Shown: positions 7,909 to 13,393 of the stretch, in pieces | Layout: every line of letters begins with the position of its first letter | Position numbering within the stretch: the first letter of the stretch is position 1 | From: Saccharicrinis sp. UBA6048 | Lineage (GTDB): Bacteria > Bacteroidota > Bacteroidia > Bacteroidales > Marinilabiliaceae | NCBI GenBank assembly: GCA_002429115.1 | Contig: DIYS01000160.1 | Span: forward strand, 1 to 13,393 | Length of the DNA stretch: 13,393 nucleotides | Direction of reading: 5' to 3' | The notes under the pieces: model-generated | The model's database searches: none | What the model was told of the DNA's origin: nothing | Seen by the model: the letters and a program-made list of their open reading frames with translations, nothing else | Made by a program: the position numbers and the translations under genes

Positions 7909-10900
7909 TTACTTTTTAATCCATTTAATGGCATCGGCAATGATCCATTCTCCATTGGTCATATCCGATAGCTCAACTTTGGCAGAACCTTCTGAAAGGT
8001 AGTATTGCCCCAGGTAAACCCATTCATTATTGTCATTATCAATTTTTTGCACAACTTCATCCTGCCCATCGTCATGAAATACTGTGAAGTTATAATTCGT
8101 TGCAGCACTACCACCCGAATGACGGCCACGCCAACGGCCCCCTCGTACATGTGGCACATAGGCATAAACATCGTAAGTTCCTGATTGCTCAATATTGGCT
8201 TTCCAGGTGGCAACACCCTCGCCGGATCCATTGCGCTTATAATAGGCCGACTTTAAGTACTTACCGAAATATTGATCATTTATTATTGGTTTCCATTTTA
8301 CAGGATGACTCCAGAAATTGATTGATCCATAATCGTTTGAATCATCTTCCTGGTCCTGAATGCTTATCCACCAGTCCTTTATGGTTCGGCTTTCTCCGGT
8401 ATTAACCACCGAAAAACCCTCGTCTTCATTATCCACAATAATTTCGTCATCGCTTTTGTATTGCAATATTGCGGAGGATGGGCGAATGCCTTCAAAGTAA
8501 TCGACTTGCCTGGTTTCACGATCGACATTATTAATGGCCAGATTTTGTGAAGATGGAATATTGATTGAAAGATAGGTGTTCACCGAAATTCGACGAGGCT
8601 CTTCATCCAGAAGAAAACCAATTTCTTGCGTGGTTCCTGCGGGAATATTAAAGATTTGCTCGTTATCGCTTTGGTCATCCATCTGAAACCAGGATCTGAA
8701 TCGTCCACCTCTGCCTCCGCGTCTTCCTTCGCGAATTGTAAAACTCACAATACCATTGGCCTCACCACTGTTGCTTACCGGCAACTTAGTAAAGTATCGA
8801 ATTCGGTTGCCTTCTTTTATCTCATAAACATCAACAGAGCCAAACATAAATGCCGGTTGTTTACTCTGTTTTAGCCAGTTTTGGTAGATAGCATCAAAGT
8901 CGGTATTGCCAATTCTTGATATATCAGTACTAAAGCCTTCCAATGGAATGCTTGTAAATCGATTGTCTTCAATCCAATTGGTGAATTGCTCATCGAAATT
9001 ACCTTGCACGTCATTCACCTTTAAGTTAGATATTAATTCATTTCCTTTTGAAGCAAAAACATTACCAAGGGTATTTATATCCTCTTTGGCAATGAGCTCG
9101 TTCATGCTGCTTTCGCGAAGTTTTAGAATGACTTTATCATTACTACTCAAACCTCTCGATCCAAATCGGTTGTTATCACTCAGCTGCTGGTGAAGGTAGT
9201 TTTCAATAGCAATGGTTATTAAAGGATAATCATTTTCCGCAATGGCATTAGAGTAGGTAAAGTATTGCGGGAATACCTGGTATTTACCCCAGTTTTCAAT
9301 ATCTCTTCCTGATGTTCGTCTTCTTCCAAAGAAGAAGTGAGATGGTTTTATAAAGTTATTGCCGAGGTAAGTTTTTAAAATCTCCACCTGCTTTTCACGC
9401 TCCGATACTTCATCGTTAGATCGCTCATATCTTTCAAGAACGCGCTCTTTGGTATTGCCCAAATCGTTGCTCCATGTACCGCCTCCGTTCTCTGGGAAAA
9501 ATACCATGCCGGGCATGTTGTTTTCGGTTGAAAGATTCCAATTGCGCATGTAGCTGTAAAAGTTAATTGGTGCTTCAACCAGTGAAAATTGATCGAATGG
9601 ATAATCCACACCCAATTTACGTTCGAAGTCATCCTTCATTGTTTTTAGCACATCTGCAATGGTGTCATTTACTTCACTGAAGTAAGGTTTAAAATACGTG
9701 TGGTTCTTATGGTGGTATAAATTGAATTGTGTACCATCGACATTCGTGCTGTTATGTTCAAACTCACCGATCACAAGACTATAAGCGTTGAGGTTTTGCT
9801 CTGGTAAAAAGCTACAAGAACCTACCGCAATATTTTCTTTTTTTCCTTGGGAGATAATGTGAAGCCCAGGCTTAGTCTTTACAGTCAGATCCATTTGCGT
9901 AAATGGATAGCTGGTCCAATATTGTTTTTTCGCAATGACAGGATACCAATTGGCTTCGCGGGTAAGCATGACAAATCTGTCGGTAATAAAACTATGTTGT
10001 TTGGAAGCAAGCAGTGGGTCGGTTCGATGACTTGAGGTCCAAAGTTCTTCGGTCACATCCGGAAACATGGCAGCATCTTCAATAGTTCCCTGATAGCTTA
10101 TGGTTACTTGTAAAGTTTCATTGGTCTGTACTTCGCTCTTAATCAATAAGAGGTGTGTTTTCCGACTAAAATCAACAGTTTGGTTGTTAATGCTTATGGT
10201 TTCAACTTTTAGTCCCGGATTAAGTGCAAAAACAAGTGGGGTGGAGCCGGTAGAAACCTTCTCGATTTCCATTGTGGCCTTCGTATTTATTTTAGCTCCT
10301 ATGTGATCTAATTCTATTGTATAGGAAGTGATTTTAAACGCACTTGGTTTCAGCGTTGAGTTAAGTGATTGAACTTCTGCGCGGAGTTTTTCATTATGGG
10401 TGTCATTTTTTACTTTAATGCTCAGTAAAAGAAATCCGACAATACTGAGTGTAACAATGGCGCTTCCAAGTTTAATGTTCTGAAAACGATTTTGCTTGAG
10501 TCGTGGTAATCGCCATATTGTTGCAATGATAAATATAAGTCCGGCAATTAAGTAAAAACTTCGAGTACTGATTAATTCAATTTCATTTCCAAATCCGGTA
10601 AAGTCAGATCGCATAAATGAGGTGTAGAAACCAAGAAAATCAGTGATGCCATACCATTTTTGCTTTAGATAAAACATAGATAAGGCGATAAACCCAAGCA
10701 ATAGCACAAAAGTGATGGCCTGATTGCGAATTAGTGTCATTGTGAAAAATGACAAACCTAAGATAAATACCAGTGTTGGAAATGATATAAGGAGGGGGTA
10801 GTATAAGTAAGATGTCCAGTTAACTGCTATTTCACTACTGATAAGCGACGTAAGTAGTGATATTGCAAGAACGATAAGGTTTAGAATAATGAATACTTTA

Positions 10901-11244
10901 AGTACACCAAGTGTTTTACCAATAACATATTCTGTGTTTGAAATGCTTCGAACGTAAAACGACTCCGTGGTATCCAGCTTTTTATCGCGCCCCAGAAAAT
11001 CGGCTGATAAAAATACGGCGATTATAGCCTGTGCAATATTCAATAGCCACAGATTAAAGTAGATGCCACCGGAAGGTAATAATCGGCCAGGCCATCCGCC
11101 ATCGCCTATAGCGGCTACTCCAAAAATATTAAATAATAAAACAAAGCCGAGGATAAGTATGGCAAATATTCTGAAGAACCAGCTGCGTAACAACGTTTTA
11201 GTTTCAAAGCGGGCAACCGTATTTATATTGAATAAAGACATCAT
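7909..11244 (-). CDS. ABC-2 permease fused to a peptidase-M1-like domain and a golvesin-C-like domain
   Basis: An 1111-residue multidomain protein. Residues 1-280 form an ABC-2 type permease with about seven hydrophobic segments (near 23-45, 61-82, 111-135, 148-170, 174-193, 229-245, 259-276). After the last one the chain is outside the cytoplasm: an M1-peptidase-like N-terminal beta domain (about 303-500, with TISYQGTIEDAAMFPD and REANWYPV), a catalytic-domain-like region (about 520-790, with FERKLGVDYPFDQFSLVEAP) and a beta-rich segment (about 800-950). No HExxH zinc motif is present, so peptidase activity is unlikely. Residues about 985-1111 (GVATWKANIEQSGTYDVYAY, EWVYLGQYYLSEGSAKVELS, EWIIADAIKWIK) match the pattern of golvesin C-terminal/CBM-like modules. 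The start overlaps the ATPase stop by 4 nt (ATGA); a second ATG follows immediately. It is probably the membrane half of an exporter powered by the ATPase. Domain naming is from recognised motifs; the transported substrate is unknown. Confidence 0.85.
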   Translation of the reverse strand: MMSLFNINTVARFETKTLLRSWFFRIFAILILGFVLLFNIFGVAAIGDGGWPGRLLPSGGIYFNLWLLNIAQAIIAVFLSADFLGRDKKLDTTESFYVRSISNTEYVIGKTLGVLKVFIILNLIVLAISLLTSLISSEIAVNWTSYLYYPLLISFPTLVFILGLSFFTMTLIRNQAITFVLLLGFIALSMFYLKQKWYGITDFLGFYTSFMRSDFTGFGNEIELISTRSFYLIAGLIFIIATIWRLPRLKQNRFQNIKLGSAIVTLSIVGFLLLSIKVKNDTHNEKLRAEVQSLNSTLKPSAFKITSYTIELDHIGAKINTKATMEIEKVSTGSTPLVFALNPGLKVETISINNQTVDFSRKTHLLLIKSEVQTNETLQVTISYQGTIEDAAMFPDVTEELWTSSHRTDPLLASKQHSFITDRFVMLTREANWYPVIAKKQYWTSYPFTQMDLTVKTKPGLHIISQGKKENIAVGSCSFLPEQNLNAYSLVIGEFEHNSTNVDGTQFNLYHHKNHTYFKPYFSEVNDTIADVLKTMKDDFERKLGVDYPFDQFSLVEAPINFYSYMRNWNLSTENNMPGMVFFPENGGGTWSNDLGNTKERVLERYERSNDEVSEREKQVEILKTYLGNNFIKPSHFFFGRRRTSGRDIENWGKYQVFPQYFTYSNAIAENDYPLITIAIENYLHQQLSDNNRFGSRGLSSNDKVILKLRESSMNELIAKEDINTLGNVFASKGNELISNLKVNDVQGNFDEQFTNWIEDNRFTSIPLEGFSTDISRIGNTDFDAIYQNWLKQSKQPAFMFGSVDVYEIKEGNRIRYFTKLPVSNSGEANGIVSFTIREGRRGGRGGRFRSWFQMDDQSDNEQIFNIPAGTTQEIGFLLDEEPRRISVNTYLSINIPSSQNLAINNVDRETRQVDYFEGIRPSSAILQYKSDDEIIVDNEDEGFSVVNTGESRTIKDWWISIQDQEDDSNDYGSINFWSHPVKWKPIINDQYFGKYLKSAYYKRNGSGEGVATWKANIEQSGTYDVYAYVPHVRGGRWRGRHSGGSAATNYNFTVFHDDGQDEVVQKIDNDNNEWVYLGQYYLSEGSAKVELSDMTNGEWIIADAIKWIKK

Positions 11245-12137
11245 TGGTATTGAAATTTATCGTTAGCAACATACTCCATAAAATACACGTAGGCATGCTC
11301 AAGGTTTGGCTCCACCTGGGTGCTTGTCCAGCCATTGTCCTGATTGGCCACGAACTCAATTTCATAGCCATCGGCATTTGGAACAGAGGTAATAACAGGA
11401 TAACTATCGCTGATCACCTTCATTTGTTCAAATGAAACATTGGTTTTAAAAACATGCCCTTTCGATTGATCAATAAACTGCTCCGGTGAACCTTCGAAAT
11501 GCACCTCTCCTTTATTTAGAAGTGCCATTTGCCGGCAAGTGGAAGATATGTCGCCGACAATATGCGTTGATAAAATTATAATGACTTCTTTTTGGCTCAG
11601 GTTCGATAAGATGTTACGAAAACGAATTCGCTCTTCAGGATCTAATCCGGTTGTTGGCTCATCGACGATTACAATTTTTGGATCGCCAATTAATGCCTGG
11701 GCAATACCAAGGCGTCGCTTCATACCACCTGATAGCTTATTGGCATATCGGTTACGAACATCGTATAAACCCACCTGATCCAATAAACTATCGACTTCAG
11801 CCAGCCTTTGTTTTTTATTCTTTATTCCGGCTAATGATCCTGCATAATCAAGAAATTCCCATGTTTTAAGTTTTGCAAAAAAGCGAAAATCCTGGGGGAG
11901 GTAACCTAAGTAAGAGCGTATGTCAGCTCTGTTTTCGGATAGCTTTAGTCCATTGACGAACACTTCGCCATGAGTAGGTTTAAGCAGGGTGACCAGTATT
12001 CGCATTAAAGTTGATTTACCGGCTCCATTGGGACCCAATAAACCAAACATTCCAGGTTCAATTTCAAGGTTAACCTTATTTAAAGCTCTGAAATCATTGT
12101 TGTAGACCTGGCTGAGATCTTGGATTTGAATTTTCAA
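11241..12137 (-). CDS. ABC transporter ATP-binding protein (ABC-2 exporter type)
   Basis: A 298-residue nucleotide-binding subunit with all motifs intact: Walker A GPNGAGKST (35-43), Q-loop glutamine Q82 in GYLPQDF, signature LSGGM (135-139), Walker B IVIVDEP with D159-E160, D-loop GLD, and switch histidine H192 in STH. The order and the short Q-loop to signature spacing fit the CcmA/NodI-like group that pairs with ABC-2 permeases. The C-terminal 80 residues (about 215-298) are a less conserved extension. The stop codon overlaps the permease start by 4 nt, implying translational coupling and a dedicated pairing. It is the first gene of the six-gene array, and the regulatory elements at 12168-12183 and 12239-12274 lie directly upstream. 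The cytosolic protein hydrolyses ATP to drive the fused permease. Confidence 0.95.
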   Translation of the reverse strand: MKIQIQDLSQVYNNDFRALNKVNLEIEPGMFGLLGPNGAGKSTLMRILVTLLKPTHGEVFVNGLKLSENRADIRSYLGYLPQDFRFFAKLKTWEFLDYAGSLAGIKNKKQRLAEVDSLLDQVGLYDVRNRYANKLSGGMKRRLGIAQALIGDPKIVIVDEPTTGLDPEERIRFRNILSNLSQKEVIIILSTHIVGDISSTCRQMALLNKGEVHFEGSPEQFIDQSKGHVFKTNVSFEQMKVISDSYPVITSVPNADGYEIEFVANQDNGWTSTQVEPNLEHAYVYFMEYVANDKFQYQ

Positions 12138-12167
12138 TTTAATTGGTCTTTAGATTCGTGTCAGTTA

Positions 12168-12183
12168 AGCGAAAAGTATTCCA
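12168..12183 (-). promoter_or_regulatory. Candidate sigma-54 (-24/-12) promoter of the efflux operon
   Basis: On the minus strand the sequence reads TGGAATACTTTTCGCT. It keeps the two near-invariant dinucleotides of sigma-54 promoters, GG at -24 and GC at -12, separated by exactly 10 nt. Other consensus positions (TGGCACG-N4-TTGCW) match only partly. The implied transcription start near 12157 would leave a leader of about 20 nt before the ATPase ATG. TACTTTTC inside it is also one mismatch from the Bacteroidota housekeeping -7 box TAnnTTTG, but no TTTG -33 box is present at a fitting distance. The tandem inverted repeats about 90-110 bp upstream of the predicted start support the sigma-54 reading. 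Confidence 0.45.
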
Positions 12184-12238
12184 TTGTAACTATTATCCTA
12201 TAATATAAGAAATTACAATGCATACGTAAAGAGCAGAG

Positions 12239-12274
12239 TGTTCGGTAATGTAACAGTTTGTCCGATATCGAACA
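12239..12274 (-). promoter_or_regulatory. Tandem inverted repeats, candidate upstream activator or operator sites
   Basis: On the minus strand a 16-bp near-perfect palindrome TGTTCGATATCGGACA (12274-12259) is followed after 3 nt by a 17-bp weaker one, TGTTACATTACCGAACA (12255-12239). Written in the same sense, the four half-sites are TGTTCGATA, TGTCCGATA, TGTTACATT and TGTTCGGTA; three agree with TGTYCGRTA. The centres are about 19-20 bp apart, close to two helical turns. This suggests two dimers of one regulator bound side by side. No regulator gene is present in the window. An NtrC-type activator or a repressor of the efflux operon are both possible; the distance to the GG-N10-GC element favours an activator. 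Confidence 0.55.
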
Positions 12275-12302
12275 GGTTCTTGACTAAGGTACTTTTGCAT
12301 AC

Positions 12303-12343
12303 AAAAAGATGCACAATTTTATATCAAAACCGTACACCTTTTT
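12303..12343 (-). terminator. Hairpin terminator of the Spy-like gene
   Basis: In minus-strand RNA the arms AAAAAGGUGUAC-GGUUUU and AAAAUU-GUGCAUCUUUUU pair over 18 bp around a 5-nt loop (GAUAU), ending in a run of five U. Four of the pairs are G-U wobbles that would be A-C mismatches in the opposite transcript, so the hairpin is built for minus-strand RNA. It begins 17 nt after the stop codon at 12361 and separates the Spy-like gene from the efflux operon. The stem is AU-rich with few GC pairs, so efficiency may be partial. Confidence 0.7.
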
Positions 12344-12360
12344 TACAATAGTAGTTTCCT

Positions 12361-13197
12361 TTAATTGAAACAGCGACCATTAGTATGCATGCCTCTGCCC
12401 ATTTTAGGGTGTCTTCCAAACATCACCTTTTGCTCATCAGATAGCTGAGCATAAACAGATGCTTTCGATTGAGCTTTCAGCTTTGCTAATTCTAACCTGA
12501 TTTGTGATTGTTCATCAACCAGCTTATCCGCTTTCTTGAGATCAATATTTTTCCCTGTAGTTGCTGTTTTAAGTTGTGCATTCAACTCATTGAGTTTGTT
12601 TTCCAGTGGTTGTGCTTCTTTCTGGTAGGCCATATGTGAGTCCTTAATCATTTGTTTTAATTCATCATCCACCATAGCTCTGCCTTTTCCTTCTGGATGA
12701 CGATTTCCATGGTGTTTATTCTTGCCTTCCATTTTTTGATGCATATGTGGCTTATTACCTCGTGCCATACCAAATGGTTGATTGCACTGACCCTTAGCTT
12801 TACTTTCCCAGCTAATGATTTGCTCATCGGTTAAGAACGACTTGATGTTTTGATGATGGCGAATTTTCTTTTTATGAATATTAGCCGAAAGTGTGTTCAT
12901 CTCGCTCAAGAGCTTATTCATCTCTTTCGCATTATAAGGTTCTGTTGTTTCGATGGTTCTCTTTTTGGCCCTTAGCTCGTTCAGTTTGTTCTTATCCGCC
13001 AAAGTCTCTTTTGAGAATTTAACATGTTCAGCTTTAATCTGCTCCTGTTGCTCATCTGTTAAGTCATTGATGCGGCATTCTCTTTGATGGTATTTACCGC
13101 GATCATTATCTCTATTTTGGTGCCCTCTTTGAGCAAATGTATGGCCTGTATTCAGCGTAATAGCTGCAATAATCAGAAATAAATATAAAGTCTTCAT
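12361..13197 (-). CDS. Periplasmic Spy/CpxP-like protein with duplicated LTxxQ module and His-rich linker
   Basis: A 278-residue secreted protein. The signal peptide is residues 1-22 (...NTGHTFA, then Q23). The first module runs from LTDEQ (46-50) through charged helices to LTDEQ (122-126). A linker at about 140-172 is rich in His, Gly, Lys and Met (PHMHQKMEGKNKHHGNRHPE). The second module (about 175-262) has helices with DDELKQMIKD and PLENKLNELNAQL and ends in LSDEQ (252-256). Spy, CpxP, ZraP and CnrX family proteins are small all-helical periplasmic chaperones or metal-responsive sensors with LTxxQ motifs; this one is about twice their usual length. Three cysteines (C41, C138, C276) lie outside the modules. 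The role is inferred as envelope stress or metal buffering. It has its own terminator, so it is probably not part of the efflux operon, though it may share an envelope-stress theme with it. Confidence 0.8.
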   Translation of the reverse strand: MKTLYLFLIIAAITLNTGHTFAQRGHQNRDNDRGKYHQRECRINDLTDEQQEQIKAEHVKFSKETLADKNKLNELRAKKRTIETTEPYNAKEMNKLLSEMNTLSANIHKKKIRHHQNIKSFLTDEQIISWESKAKGQCNQPFGMARGNKPHMHQKMEGKNKHHGNRHPEGKGRAMVDDELKQMIKDSHMAYQKEAQPLENKLNELNAQLKTATTGKNIDLKKADKLVDEQSQIRLELAKLKAQSKASVYAQLSDEQKVMFGRHPKMGRGMHTNGRCFN

Positions 13198-13254
13198 AAC
13201 TATTTAGTTTTTAATCTACAGTTAATTATTAGTCATTAGGCAGTAGTTAAATGA

Positions 13255-13284
13255 AGTATCAAGGTTCAAGACATTAGTATCAAG
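13255..13284. repeat. Two 9-bp direct repeats with 21-bp period upstream of the Spy-like gene
   Basis: AGTATCAAG occurs at 13255-13263 and again at 13276-13284 (CTTGATACT on the coding strand), with a further TCAAG core at 13266-13270. A 21-bp period places both copies on the same DNA face. They lie 58-87 bp upstream of the start codon at 13197, where a regulator would be expected to bind. No clear TTTG/TAnnTTTG promoter was found in 13198-13393, and nothing else is supported in that 196-bp stretch. Confidence 0.4.
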
Positions 13285-13393
13285 ATGATTTACATAGTGT
13301 CTATTCATCTTTTGATAAAAGATAACTTTCTAAGGTCTAACAACTGATTGTTAATAAAATGGCATACCAATCACTTATAAGGCAATGCGCGCT

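Noticed and set aside
7959..8231. A 90-codon ORF in another frame of the same strand inside the fused permease gene
   Set aside because: It lies within the well-supported golvesin-C-like coding frame and its product shows no domain or signal; it is a chance reading frame.
9690..9720. His cluster HHKNH (residues 511-515) in the fused permease as a possible zinc-peptidase motif
   Set aside because: It is not HExxH, lies before the catalytic-like region, and has no downstream Glu in the M1 arrangement.
12309..12368. A 19-codon plus-strand ORF preceded by TACTTTTG (12290-12297), a match to the Bacteroidota -7 box
   Set aside because: No TTTG -33 box lies at the right distance, the ORF lies over the minus-strand terminator hairpin and runs into the 3' end of the Spy-like gene, and the peptide has no recognisable feature.
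13307..13323. Short inverted repeat ATCTTTT-GAT-AAAAGAT near the right edge
   Set aside because: The stem is 7 bp, almost all AT, with no U-run in the direction of a known gene; such repeats arise by chance in AT-rich spacers.
1..13393. CRISPR arrays, tRNA or rRNA genes, insertion sequences, integrase attachment sites
   Set aside because: No regularly spaced repeats, clover-leaf sequences, transposase motifs or flanking duplications were found on either strand.

Overview
The window looks like chromosomal DNA of a Bacteroidota bacterium. The AT-leaning base composition, the near absence of Shine-Dalgarno motifs at start codons, an ABC-2 permease carrying an M1-peptidase-like extracytoplasmic domain, and a periplasmic Spy-like protein of Bacteroidota flavour all fit. 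Nothing in the sequence fixes the genus. All seven protein genes lie on the minus strand, so the window is best read from right to left.

Right part (13393 to 12300): a single-gene unit encodes a secreted Spy/CpxP-like protein of 278 residues with a duplicated LT/S-x-x-Q helical module and a His-rich linker. A pair of 9-bp direct repeats lies upstream and a long hairpin terminator lies just behind the stop codon. The 223-bp gap that follows holds two adjacent TGT...ACA inverted repeats and, about 70 bp further, a GG-N10-GC element. Together these resemble a sigma-54 promoter with upstream activator sites.

Left part (12137 to 1): a tightly packed six-gene array, with gaps of 7-22 nt and one 4-nt overlap, is probably one operon. 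In order it encodes an ABC ATPase; a very large ABC-2 permease fused to a metal-site-less M1-peptidase-like region and a golvesin-C-like domain; a TolC-type outer-membrane channel; a lipoprotein membrane-fusion adaptor; a complete RND pump subunit; and a second, different RND subunit that runs off the left edge.

The likely joint role is export across the whole envelope. The adaptor, channel and two RND proteins make a tripartite pump, possibly with a mixed RND trimer of the MdtBC kind. The ABC exporter with its large outer domain is co-expressed and may feed the same channel or handle related substrates. The substrate cannot be read from the sequence. No tRNA, rRNA, CRISPR array, insertion sequence or integration site was seen.
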